Source: Clostridiales bacterium (lineage in GTDB: Bacteria > Bacillota > Clostridia > Christensenellales > QALW01). Taken from it: a DNA stretch of 9,619 bases. Below are positions 1 to 6,113 of this stretch, in pieces. Location of the stretch: the NCBI GenBank assembly GCA_018376855.1, contig JAHAAN010000069.1:1-9619 (forward strand). Reading direction: 5' to 3'. Within the stretch, counting starts at the first letter, position 1, and the number at the start of each line of letters is the position of its first letter. Below the pieces are notes generated by a model, which was not told where the DNA came from, searched no databases, and worked only from the letters and a program-made list of their open reading frames with translations. The position numbers and the translations under genes are program-made.

Positions 1-2
1 CC

Positions 3-509
3 GGATTGGACAGAGATACGTTTCCGTGCTTGACGTACACAAGAGATTTGCAGGATTGGCGCGATTTTATCAGGCGAACGCCGGATGAATATGAAGCTTG
101 GGTAAAGGGTGTGTCGAAAGAATGCGAGATCTTGGAGCTTCAAATTTTGGATAAACTAAGCGCTGAAGGCAAAACGGTATTTGCAGACACCAATATTTCC
201 GTGGAGACGCTGTGGGAGGTATCGGATCGCGATCATGTGCTGATTATGCTGGCCGACCCTGATCTGTCGGTGAACCGCTTTTTTGAAAGGCCGGATAAGG
301 AAAAGCAGTTTCTGTATCGGCTGCTTATGGAGGAAGAGGAGCCGAAGCGGGCAATGGAAAATTTTAAGCAATGCCTGAAAAGAGTCAACTCCCGCGCGGT
401 ATATGATGCCTTTTTCCATTCCGGCTTTCGGGTTATTGTCAGAGATGAAAGCAGGCGCATTGAAGACACCCTTGCGTTGGTTGAGAGGGAATTTGGCTTG
501 CGAAGATAG
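3..509 (+). CDS. P-loop kinase-like ATPase (shikimate kinase-like), C-terminal part
   Basis: The reading frame is open from the left edge to a TAG stop, so the N-terminus, which would carry the Walker A loop, lies outside the window. A TTG at 6-8 is in frame, but no ribosome binding site can be seen before it, and the frame continues upstream. The visible part is acidic and helical. It has a core VFADTNISVETLWEVSD followed by HVLIMLADPDLSVNRFF, which resembles the strand and lid region of small nucleotide- or shikimate-kinase-like proteins often annotated 'AAA family ATPase' in gut Firmicutes. The later segment AMENFKQCLKRVNS and the ending SGFRVIVRDES also fit that group from memory. The substrate is unknown. 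An intrinsic terminator follows about 100 bases downstream. Assignment to the kinase-like fold is moderately secure; any specific reaction is not. Confidence 0.55.
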   Translation, partial: GLDRDTFPCLTYTRDLQDWRDFIRRTPDEYEAWVKGVSKECEILELQILDKLSAEGKTVFADTNISVETLWEVSDRDHVLIMLADPDLSVNRFFERPDKEKQFLYRLLMEEEEPKRAMENFKQCLKRVNSRAVYDAFFHSGFRVIVRDESRRIEDTLALVEREFGLRR

Positions 510-612
510 CTTTTGGTTAATGGCGCAGTAAGCAGGAATGAACGACTTTCGGTTTATTGCGCTGCTCTGTGAATCGCTTCAGGGCAGATAAGGGTTTGCA
601 CAGAGTAAACAG

Positions 613-645
613 GCAAGGCGGATGAAAGCGCCTTGCTTTTTTCTT
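613..645 (+). terminator. Intrinsic terminator after the kinase-like gene
   Basis: A perfect 8-bp stem, GCAAGGCG at 613-620 pairing with CGCCTTGC at 629-636, encloses an 8-base loop and is followed directly by TTTTTTCTT. This is a canonical Rho-independent terminator for plus-strand transcription. The minus strand has no T-run after the stem, so it should not stop the SDR gene from the other side. Confidence 0.85.
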
Positions 646-661
646 GTTCAGAGTGTGTGTC

Positions 662-686
662 TGCCGCCTCAGCGGCAAGTTTTTTT
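662..686 (+). terminator. Second hairpin with T-run (possible backup terminator)
   Basis: TGCCGC at 662-667 pairs with GCGGCA at 672-677 around a CTCA loop. Two bases later comes a run of seven T (680-686). The stem is short (6 bp) but GC-rich. It lies 17 bases after the first terminator, so it could be a tandem backup. It is weaker than the first because of the AG between stem and T-run. Confidence 0.45.
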
Positions 687-699
687 GGAAACAGCCGCA

Positions 700-788
700 G
701 CTTACGGGGCGCGCGGGCGCCTGCGGCGCCTGAAGCCCCTTCAGGGCTTCGTCTGCCCTCGGGCAGACCGCGCGCCCATGCCATGAGC
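700..788. repeat. GC-rich cloverleaf (four-way junction) inverted-repeat element
   Basis: An outer 9-bp stem, GGGCGCGCG (707-715) with CGCGCGCCC (769-777), encloses three consecutive perfect hairpins: GGCGCC/GGCGCC (716-730), GAAGCCC/GGGCTTC (732-750) and TCTGCC/GGCAGA (752-767). They are separated by only zero or one base. The outer helix can be extended imperfectly to 700-788 through GCTTACG against CATGAGC. The element begins 15 bases beyond the stop codon of the minus-strand SDR gene. It could be a dispersed palindromic repeat (REP/MITE-like), a transcript 3'-end stabiliser, or a bidirectional barrier between convergent genes. The sequence alone cannot decide. Confidence 0.75.
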
Positions 789-803
789 AAGCGCAAAGCC
801 TCT

Positions 804-1829
804 TCAGTTTTTGGCTGTTTTATGTGCGCCGGACAGCCCGGCGGAAAGCTTCAGCCACGCTACCGTGTCCCGCAGCGTTTCATATAGATCGCGCGGGTGA
901 TAGCCAAGCTCGTCGTCGGCCTTTCGGTGGGAAAAACGGTCGTTGCTGCTTAACGCCTGTAAGGAGTACATGGTGTAGACCGGGCGCTGTTTTTTGATCG
1001 AAGCGATCCATTGCAGAAGGGGGACAAAGGCTTTGGCCAGCCATGTCGGGATTATAGCGATCCGTTTTCCGCCGCAAAGGGAGCGCAGCATAAAGAGAAT
1101 GTCCCGGATCTCATAGTGGCGGTTGGAAAGAATATAGCATTGCCCCTTGCGCCCCTTTTGGGCGGCGGCAAGGCAGCCGTATGCCACATCGCGCACGTCG
1201 ACAAAGTCATATCCGCCGCGGATGCACGCCGGCAGCCTTCCGTTTAAATAGTTTTTAATCACCTGCATCATATAATTTCTTCCCGAATCATAAGGGCCGA
1301 TGATTCCCGAGGGATGCACCACCACGGCATTCAGCCCTTCCTTTGCGGCGTTTAGCACAATCTGTGTGGCGGCCGCCTTTGTGCGCGCATATGCGCCGCT
1401 GACTCTTTCGGGTGAGAATTCGTCGGCCTCCTGCACGACGCTGTATGGATCATGTTCTGCGATGGCATGCACAGAGCTGACATACACAAACCGCTTCACG
1501 CCGCGTTCCAAAGCGATTTCGGTCATGTTTCGGGTTCCTTCGATGTTCACATGCGCCATCAGCTCGGCGTCCTTTCCGGTAATATCCACGATTCCGGCCG
1601 TGTGCAGCACCACGGTTTGCTCGGCATCGCAGTCGAACAGGGGCTTCAGCGTTTCGGGCCGGCATACGTCGCCCCAAAAATAACGCAGCGTTTCCGTTTC
1701 CGGAAGCGGAGGGGCTTCTACTTCAAGCAGCAATGCGCGCACAGTTTCTCCGCGCTGCTGCAATAGGCGCAGAAGCGTGTTTCCCAAATGCCCGGCAGCG
1801 CCGGTGAGCAGATAAACGGTTTTGGTCAT
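804..1829 (-). CDS. NAD(P)-dependent extended SDR (epimerase/dehydratase or dihydroflavonol-reductase-like)
   Basis: A 341-residue cytoplasmic oxidoreductase of the extended short-chain dehydrogenase family. The N-terminal Rossmann loop is TGAAGHLG (residues 9-16, pattern TGxxGxxG). Then come the conserved VYVSSVHA strand (116-122), the catalytic pair YxxxK as YARTK (147-151), and the HPSGIIGPYD segment (172-181) typical of NAD-dependent epimerase/dihydroflavonol-reductase-like members. The C-terminal half binds the substrate, which cannot be read from sequence. The frame stays open 34 codons further upstream, but the ATG at 1829 is preferred. It directly precedes the Rossmann strand and has GGAG five bases upstream, and the upstream extension would run through the -10 region of the promoter. 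The gene is divergent from a TetR regulator and is probably its target. The stop codon is followed by the cloverleaf element. The family is certain; the substrate is unknown. Confidence 0.88.
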   Translation of the reverse strand: MTKTVYLLTGAAGHLGNTLLRLLQQRGETVRALLLEVEAPPLPETETLRYFWGDVCRPETLKPLFDCDAEQTVVLHTAGIVDITGKDAELMAHVNIEGTRNMTEIALERGVKRFVYVSSVHAIAEHDPYSVVQEADEFSPERVSGAYARTKAAATQIVLNAAKEGLNAVVVHPSGIIGPYDSGRNYMMQVIKNYLNGRLPACIRGGYDFVDVRDVAYGCLAAAQKGRKGQCYILSNRHYEIRDILFMLRSLCGGKRIAIIPTWLAKAFVPLLQWIASIKKQRPVYTMYSLQALSSNDRFSHRKADDELGYHPRDLYETLRDTVAWLKLSAGLSGAHKTAKN

Positions 1830-1875
1830 GGCGGCTCCGTCCTTTCTGTAAGCTTTCGGTTTTCTATACATGGTG

Positions 1876-1904
1876 TTGATTATTTTCCCAATATGTATTA
1901 TACT
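1876..1904 (+). promoter_or_regulatory. Sigma-A-like promoter for the TetR gene
   Basis: TTGATT at 1876-1881 and TATACT at 1899-1904 are separated by 17 bases, close to the vegetative consensus. Transcription would start near 1911, giving a leader of about 83 bases before the TTG start at 1995. It overlaps the proposed minus-strand promoter, so the two may be controlled together. Confidence 0.6.
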
Positions 1905-1924
1905 AAAGAGAACCAAAGAGGCAA
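1897..1924 (-). promoter_or_regulatory. Sigma-A-like promoter for the SDR gene
   Basis: Read on the minus strand, TATAAT (complement of 1897-1902) is a perfect -10. TTGCCT (complement of 1919-1924) lies 16 bases upstream as a fair -35. Transcription would begin near 1890, about 60 bases before the SDR start codon. The -10 overlaps that of the plus-strand promoter. Confidence 0.5.
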
Positions 1925-1951
1925 CCGTCATAAACGACGGATTTGTTTTTT
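1925..1951 (+). promoter_or_regulatory. Small leader hairpin with T-run, possible attenuator or second operator
   Basis: CCGTC (1925-1929) pairs with GACGG (1936-1940) around ATAAAC, followed by ATTTG and six T. In the TetR leader this could act as a weak attenuator. As DNA it is also a short dyad next to the -35 of the SDR promoter. The stem is only 5 bp, so either role is tentative. Confidence 0.25.
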
Positions 1952-1959
1952 ACCCGACA

Positions 1960-1977
1960 AACAAAACCGGTTTTGTT
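1960..1977. promoter_or_regulatory. 18-bp perfect palindrome, likely TetR operator
   Basis: AACAAAACCGGTTTTGTT is identical to its reverse complement. Its length and even-centred symmetry fit TetR-family operators. It lies between the divergent promoters and the TetR start codon, overlapping the approach to the TetR ribosome binding site (AAAGGATG at 1979-1986). Binding here would most directly block expression of the regulator, with possible effects on the SDR promoter about 35 bases away. The palindrome is seen directly; the pairing with this regulator is inferred from position. Confidence 0.65.
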
Positions 1978-1994
1978 GAAAGGATGAAGTTGTT

Positions 1995-2576
1995 TTGAAA
2001 AAGTTTACAAACGATCACCGGGCAAAAGTAACAAAAATGATGATTCGTCGCGCTTTTACGCAGCTGCTTGCGCAGCAGCCGATTCAAAGCATTACCATTC
2101 AGCAGCTGTGCAGCTGCGCGGGCATTAACCGCGGCACGTTTTATTCGCATTATCATGATATTTACGATCTGCTCCATCAGCTTGAACAGGAGATGGTGGA
2201 ACAGCTCAGCGCAATCATTATGCCTTCGGAATTTTCACAGGAGGATAGTAATCCCGTGGCGATCTGCACGCAGATCATGCTTTACTTGAAGGAAAACTCG
2301 GATATGTGCATGATTATGCTCGGCCAGCACGGCGATAAGCAGTTTGTGGCAAGCCTGCTGAGCATGGCGCGGGGGAAGTGCATCGAGGAATATTCCAAAC
2401 GCTATAAAAATGCTACGCTTAAACAGATAGAATATTTTTATTCCTTTGTTTCGGAGGGCTGTATCGGCATTTTAAAGCAGTGGCTTGCCGGCGGCATGAC
2501 GGATTCAGCCGTTGAAATCTCCGCAATGGCGGAGGGGATGATCCTCGGCGGCATTGGGTATCTTGCCGGCTGCTGA
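1995..2576 (+). CDS. TetR/AcrR family transcriptional regulator
   Basis: A 193-residue DNA-binding protein. The N-terminal helix-turn-helix spans roughly residues 33-53 (ITIQQLCSCAGINRGTFYSHY), a textbook TetR pattern with the TFYxHY recognition-helix end. The remainder is helical. Its end (GILKQWLAGGMTDSAVEI..MAEGMI) resembles the TetR_C_7-type ligand/dimerisation domain common in Firmicutes regulators. The start is TTG at 1995, with AAAGGATG about nine bases upstream. The codons MKKFTND lead straight into the domain, and no better start exists. The gene is divergent from an SDR enzyme and preceded by an 18-bp palindrome, so it probably represses itself and perhaps the SDR gene. The ligand is unknown. 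The downstream methyltransferase starts 63 bases later and may share transcripts with it. Confidence 0.9.
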   Translation: MKKFTNDHRAKVTKMMIRRAFTQLLAQQPIQSITIQQLCSCAGINRGTFYSHYHDIYDLLHQLEQEMVEQLSAIIMPSEFSQEDSNPVAICTQIMLYLKENSDMCMIMLGQHGDKQFVASLLSMARGKCIEEYSKRYKNATLKQIEYFYSFVSEGCIGILKQWLAGGMTDSAVEISAMAEGMILGGIGYLAGC

Positions 2577-2580
2577 AATA

Positions 2581-2603
2581 TCGGCGCAGGCTCTGAACGC
2601 CGA
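2581..2603 (+). other. Hairpin between tetR and rlmCD without T-run
   Basis: TCGGCG (2581-2586) pairs with CGCCGA (2598-2603), and an inner CAG/CTG adds three pairs with a two-base bulge. No T-run follows, so it is not a clear terminator. Read-through from the TetR gene into the methyltransferase is possible. Confidence 0.4.
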
Positions 2604-2639
2604 CCGGTTGGAGGAGCGCGCCTAAGAAGTGAGAGAAAT

Positions 2640-3998
2640 ATGGAAGTTAAAAAAAATCAAACCTATGAGCTTTTTATTGAATCGGCAGACAGAAACGGCA
2701 GCGGCGTGGGCAGGCTGAACGGAATGGCGGTGTTTGTGCCCTATGCGCTGCCCGGCGAGTGCGTTCGCGCGCTGATTATCAAAACCGCCAAGCGGTATGC
2801 CGTCGGCAAGCTGACGGAGGTGCTTCAGGCAAGCCCTGCGCGGGTGCAGCCTGTTTGCCCGTATTTTTTGCGCTGCGGCGGGTGCACGATGCAGCACATG
2901 GAATATCGGCAGCAGCTGGAGATCAAGCGTGCGCAAACGGAAGAAACGCTTCGCCGTATTTCGCATCTGCCGGTAACGGTAGAAAAATGCATCGGCATGG
3001 AGGAGCCTTATCTGTACAGAAATAAAGCGCAGTTTCCTGTCGGCACGGATGCGTCTGGGCGGCCGATTTTCGGCTTTTTTAGCCCTCACAGCCACCGAAT
3101 TATAGATATTGACAAATGCGCAATTCAGCAGACGAACGTAAACAAGGCGTTTTCGGAGATTCGCCGTATAGCTGAGCGCATGAATGTTTCTGTTTATGAT
3201 GAACAAAGGCATCAGGGGTTTTTGCGCCATATTGTAATCCGGCAATCGCAGAAAACCGGAAGGCTGATGGTCATTTTGGTGGGCAATGCTAAGTGTCTGC
3301 CAGAGAAGGAAAAGTGGATCCAAGCGCTTTGCAGGGCGCTTCCGGAACTGGAGAGCCTGTATTTTTGCAGCAATACGGCGCGGGGCAATATCGTGCTCTC
3401 GCCGGAGTGCAGCCTGCTTTGGGGCAAGGCGGCGTTGGAGGATGAGCTGTGCGGAATCGGCTTTTCACTCTCTCCGCTTTCCTTTTTGCAGGTTAACCCC
3501 GTTCAGGCGGAAAAGCTTTATAAGCTTGCGCTGGAGCTTGCCGATTTGGACGGAACGCAGAGAGTGCTTGACGCTTATTGCGGTATCGGCATTATGACGC
3601 AGCTGTTTGCGCGCCATGCCGCGAAGGCGATCGGGGTGGAAATCGTTCCGGACGCGATTGAAAATGCCCGCGAATCAGCGCAAAGCAACGGGATTCTCAA
3701 TGCGGAATTTTATTGCGGGGACTGCGCTGCGCTGATGCCGGAGCTGCTGCAAAAGGGCGTGGACGTGCTGGTGCTTGATCCGCCCCGCGCCGGGTGCGAG
3801 GCGTCGCTGATCGAGGCGCTCCGCGGCGCAAATTTGCAAAGGATCGTTTATATTTCCTGCGACCCCGCTACGCTCGCCCGCGATCTTGAGCGCCTTGCCG
3901 CTGCGGGCTATTTTCCGCAGCGTGTGCTTTGCGTGGATATGTTCTGCCAAACAGGGCATGTGGAGACGGCTGCTTTACTGTCAAGGGTTGAGAGATAA
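2640..3998 (+). CDS. rlmCD: 23S rRNA (uracil-5-)-methyltransferase, RlmCD/RumA type
   Basis: A 452-residue SAM-dependent methyltransferase of the TrmA/RlmC/RlmD family, which makes 5-methyluridine in 23S rRNA. In Gram-positive bacteria one enzyme of this type can modify both sites done separately by RlmC and RlmD in E. coli. An N-terminal TRAM RNA-binding domain covers about residues 1-60. The [4Fe-4S] ligands are C73, C79 and C82 (CPYFLRCGGC) plus C160. The SAM-binding strand is LDAYCGIGIM (310-319), and the DPPRAGC motif is at 380-386. The catalytic nucleophile is C407 (SCDPATLARDL) and the general base E442 (GHVETAALL). The 35-residue spacing between the last two matches E. coli RlmD. The ATG at 2640 is the only sensible start; its ribosome binding site (GTGAGAG region) is weak. 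The gene is intact and GC-rich like the right flank. rRNA rather than tRNA specificity is inferred from family habits. Confidence 0.9.
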   Translation: MEVKKNQTYELFIESADRNGSGVGRLNGMAVFVPYALPGECVRALIIKTAKRYAVGKLTEVLQASPARVQPVCPYFLRCGGCTMQHMEYRQQLEIKRAQTEETLRRISHLPVTVEKCIGMEEPYLYRNKAQFPVGTDASGRPIFGFFSPHSHRIIDIDKCAIQQTNVNKAFSEIRRIAERMNVSVYDEQRHQGFLRHIVIRQSQKTGRLMVILVGNAKCLPEKEKWIQALCRALPELESLYFCSNTARGNIVLSPECSLLWGKAALEDELCGIGFSLSPLSFLQVNPVQAEKLYKLALELADLDGTQRVLDAYCGIGIMTQLFARHAAKAIGVEIVPDAIENARESAQSNGILNAEFYCGDCAALMPELLQKGVDVLVLDPPRAGCEASLIEALRGANLQRIVYISCDPATLARDLERLAAAGYFPQRVLCVDMFCQTGHVETAALLSRVER

Positions 3999-4032
3999 AG
4001 TGCGTAAAAATTTCGTAGCTATTGGCTTTTCC

Positions 4033-4055
4033 GGATTTCAGCGTTCTTGAAATCC
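4033..4055. other. 8-bp hairpin downstream of rlmCD
   Basis: GGATTTCA and TGAAATCC pair perfectly around a 7-base loop, 34 bases after the rlmCD stop. Neither strand has a T-run next to the stem. It may stabilise the rlmCD transcript end or be incidental. Confidence 0.4.
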
Positions 4056-4167
4056 ATCAGCGGAGCTTGTGCCGGAACACGCTGCAAGAACTTATCCAAT
4101 GGCGAAGATCGGATAGTCGAGCCCGAAGGATAGATGTCGGGAATATAAAAAAGCGCAGATCCTTTAG

Positions 4168-4284
4168 GACTATGGAAGAAAGATCTGTTTAAATGATGGA
4201 GAAGAATTCATTTCTGTTTCGGTTAAACATGAGCCGAACACTCGCAAACTGATTGCATACAACGAAAATGCGGAAGCAGAGTAA
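4168..4284 (+). pseudogene. Possible C-terminal coding remnant
   Basis: The 38 codons between a TAG and a TAA read DYGRKICLNDGEEFISVSV then KHEPNTRKLIAYNENAEAE. The string looks protein-like, with an alternating hydrophobic strand followed by a polar turn and a second strand. It has no ATG, GTG or TTG. The same frame extends back to 4000, broken by TGA at 4048, TAG at 4114 and TAG at 4165. This would fit the tail of a degraded gene just upstream of the helicase. I do not recognise the family. An open stretch of this length also arises fairly often by chance, so the call is weak. Confidence 0.22.
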
Positions 4285-4297
4285 AAATTTTTTAGAG

Positions 4298-4304
4298 AAG
4301 GAGG
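4298..4304 (+). promoter_or_regulatory. Strong Shine-Dalgarno site fixing the helicase start
   Basis: AAGGAGG lies eight bases before the ATG at 4313. This decides the start there, rather than at the in-frame TTG at 4253, which has no ribosome binding site and would add 20 unrelated residues. Confidence 0.85.
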
Positions 4305-4312
4305 CTTGCGAT

Positions 4313-6112
4313 ATGTCGGTTATACTTACCGATGAACAGGAATTATTTATTGAGAAGGCATTGGGCGGGGAAAATATCCTTGTTGACGCCTGTGTCGGCA
4401 GTGGAAAGACAACGGCTATACAGGCTCTGTGTATGCGTTTTCCTAAAGATAAAAGAATACTTTATCTTACATATAACAGGCTTCTTAAAATAGATGCAAA
4501 GGAAAAGATAAAAGGCGCAAACATTACGGTGAATAATTATCACGGGTATGCATGGAGCTGCTTGCACGGAGTGGGAACACAGGCCGGCGTATCGGATTTG
4601 CTTCAGGAATTCAATAAAAAGAAACCGCCTGTGGGAACCTTTGATCTTATTGTTCTTGATGAATATCAGGATATAGATCAGGAAATTGCCGATATGTTAG
4701 ATTATATAGTCGGCAATAATTCCGGCGCGCAGCTTGTTGCTGTGGGAGATATGAAGCAAAAAATATATGATAAGACTGCGCTTGAAGCGGAAGAGTACAT
4801 TGAAAAATTTCTTGGAAAACACGTCGAATTGGAATTTACAAAATGCTTTCGTCTGCCTAATGAATATGCGCGGAAGTTGGGGCGTATATGGAAAAAGAAG
4901 ATTATCGGGGTAAATAATGAATGTGAAATTTCCGAAATGTCGGAAAAAGAAATAGTCTCTTTTCTGGCAGATCAAGAACCAAGCAAATTGCTATGCTTGG
5001 GTTCCAGAGAAGGAACGATGGCAAAGGTTCTCAACAAGCTTGAATCGAAGTATGAGGATAGATTCAATAAGAATACGGTTTATGCAAGCATTTCAGATCA
5101 AGACACCTTAGGGAAGGTGCAGCCGAGCAAGGAAACAGCTATCTTTACTACCTTTGACAGCAGTAAGGGCTTGGAAAGAGAAATCTGCGTAGTCTTCGAT
5201 TTTACGGAAAGCTACTGGCGGGTAAGAGTCAGAAAGCCTTGGCAAAGGTACGAAATACTTCGCAATATTTTCCTTGTTGCGGCCAGCCGCGGAAAGAGGC
5301 GGATCATTTTTGTTCCGGGTGATGAGGATATATTATCAGAAGAGTCTATTTCCGCCCCGGAGGATATGAATACGTCTTTGGAGGATGTCGGCATATCGGA
5401 AATGTTTGATTTTAAGTTTCAGGAGGATATAGAAGAGTGCTATAACCTTTTGGAAAAGAAAAAAATCAATACGGAGGATCATAGGATCATCGATATTCGC
5501 AGCAATGACGGGTTAATTGATTTATCCCCATGCATAGGTATTTTTCAGGAGGCGTTTTTCTTTGAGAAGTATGATATTGACCGTGAATTTGAGCTGTTCC
5601 GTCTGATTCATGGGGATAGAAAGTTAATTAATGATAAGATTGAAAATGTAGAAAAGAAAATTCTTTATCTGACATCATTAGAGACAGGTCAACGCAGATA
5701 TTACTCTCAGGTTTCGCTGCCTTTGGTTACGCAAGAGCAGAAGGAATTGCTTTTAAAACGCATTGAAGCAAACTTTAGGCATGATGAAGAGGAGCAGATT
5801 ATTTGCCGCATACCGTTTGCGGAGAAAAAGAACGGAAAAAAGGCGTTTGAAGCTCTTGGCTATGCGGATGTAATAAAAAAAGATACCGTTTACGAGCTAA
5901 AATTCGTTTCTCAGATTAATCATGAGCATTATCTTCAGTGCGCATGCTATATGATTGCGCAAAAAATGGATAGGGGTGTTCTGTGGAACACCAGAACAAA
6001 TGAAATGTGGGAAATTTCGATTCCAAACAGGCAGAAGTTTATGGATTCCGTGGCAAAAACCATAACCAAACGGCAGCTTACAAAATATTATAAGCCGAAA
6101 GGAAAGAAATAA
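4313..6112 (+). CDS. UvrD-like SF1 helicase fused to a C-terminal PD-(D/E)XK nuclease
   Basis: A 599-residue protein with a complete superfamily 1 motor. Q-motif-like TDEQELFIEKA is at 6-16, Walker A at 26-34 (ACVGSGKTT, K32), motif Ia near LYLTYNRLL (50-58), and Walker B with LDEYQD (115-120). Motif III is VGDMKQKIYD (144-153), motif IV has R180 (FTKCFRLP), motif V is around TTFDSSKGLE (279-288) and motif VI is VAASRGKRR (322-330, R326). It is compact and lacks room for the large 1B/2B insertions of UvrD or RecB. Residues about 350-490 are charged and match nothing I recognise. The C-terminus carries a RecB/Cas4-like nuclease signature: GYADV (D519), YELKF (E528, K530) and HYLQCACYMI (Q542, Y546), then GVLWNTRTNEMWEI. 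The expected activity is ATP-driven unwinding or translocation with DNA cleavage. It is AT-richer than its neighbours, suggesting transfer. It is coupled to the exonuclease gene one base downstream. Confidence 0.85.
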   Translation: MSVILTDEQELFIEKALGGENILVDACVGSGKTTAIQALCMRFPKDKRILYLTYNRLLKIDAKEKIKGANITVNNYHGYAWSCLHGVGTQAGVSDLLQEFNKKKPPVGTFDLIVLDEYQDIDQEIADMLDYIVGNNSGAQLVAVGDMKQKIYDKTALEAEEYIEKFLGKHVELEFTKCFRLPNEYARKLGRIWKKKIIGVNNECEISEMSEKEIVSFLADQEPSKLLCLGSREGTMAKVLNKLESKYEDRFNKNTVYASISDQDTLGKVQPSKETAIFTTFDSSKGLEREICVVFDFTESYWRVRVRKPWQRYEILRNIFLVAASRGKRRIIFVPGDEDILSEESISAPEDMNTSLEDVGISEMFDFKFQEDIEECYNLLEKKKINTEDHRIIDIRSNDGLIDLSPCIGIFQEAFFFEKYDIDREFELFRLIHGDRKLINDKIENVEKKILYLTSLETGQRRYYSQVSLPLVTQEQKELLLKRIEANFRHDEEEQIICRIPFAEKKNGKKAFEALGYADVIKKDTVYELKFVSQINHEHYLQCACYMIAQKMDRGVLWNTRTNEMWEISIPNRQKFMDSVAKTITKRQLTKYYKPKGKK

Positions 6113-6113
6113 T

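Larger units (their letters stand above)
510..803. other. Convergent intergenic region rich in hairpins
   Basis: This 294-base gap separates the kinase-like gene (plus strand) from the SDR gene (minus strand), both ending towards it. It contains a terminator at 613-645, a second hairpin with a T-run at 662-686, and a GC-rich four-way-junction element at about 700-788. Open frames crossing it on both strands are low-complexity Ala/Arg/Pro-rich translations of the hairpins with no convincing ribosome binding site, so I see no gene here. Confidence 0.7.
3999..4312 (+). other. Intergenic gap between rlmCD and the helicase
   Basis: This gap holds a perfect 8-bp hairpin, GGATTTCA (4033-4040) with TGAAATCC (4048-4055), with no T-run, so it is not a clear terminator for rlmCD. 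A smaller CCCGA/TCGGG stem lies near 4122-4141. One frame reads as possible decayed coding sequence (listed separately). The end contains the strong ribosome binding site of the helicase gene. I see no convincing promoter and no tRNA. Confidence 0.5.

Noticed and set aside
554..796. Minus-strand open frame of 80 codons in the same gap
   Set aside because: It also reads through the terminator and cloverleaf; the composition follows the inverted repeats rather than a protein pattern.
633..887. Plus-strand open frame of 84 codons across the convergent gap
   Set aside because: It is low-complexity Ala/Arg/Pro-rich sequence translated from the hairpins and runs into the antisense of the SDR gene, with no convincing ribosome binding site.
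1300..1766. Long plus-strand open frames opposite the SDR gene
   Set aside because: They are shadows of the GC-rich SDR coding sequence; the minus strand carries clear Rossmann and YxxxK motifs.
2622..3323. 233-codon minus-strand open frame opposite rlmCD
   Set aside because: It is long but lacks recognisable motifs and lies antisense to a complete methyltransferase with all catalytic residues.
4000..4050. AIGFSG-containing peptide after rlmCD resembling the start of a SLOG/DprA-like protein
   Set aside because: It is a six-residue resemblance followed at once by a stop codon and no supporting downstream motif; too short to name a family.
4253..4312. Longer N-terminus for the helicase from the TTG at 4253
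   Set aside because: There is no ribosome binding site there, while AAGGAGG sits eight bases before the ATG at 4313.
4033..4312. Structured non-coding RNA upstream of the helicase, as in retrons or CRISPR-like systems
   Set aside because: Only small isolated stems are present, there are no repeats, and no reverse transcriptase or Cas gene is nearby.
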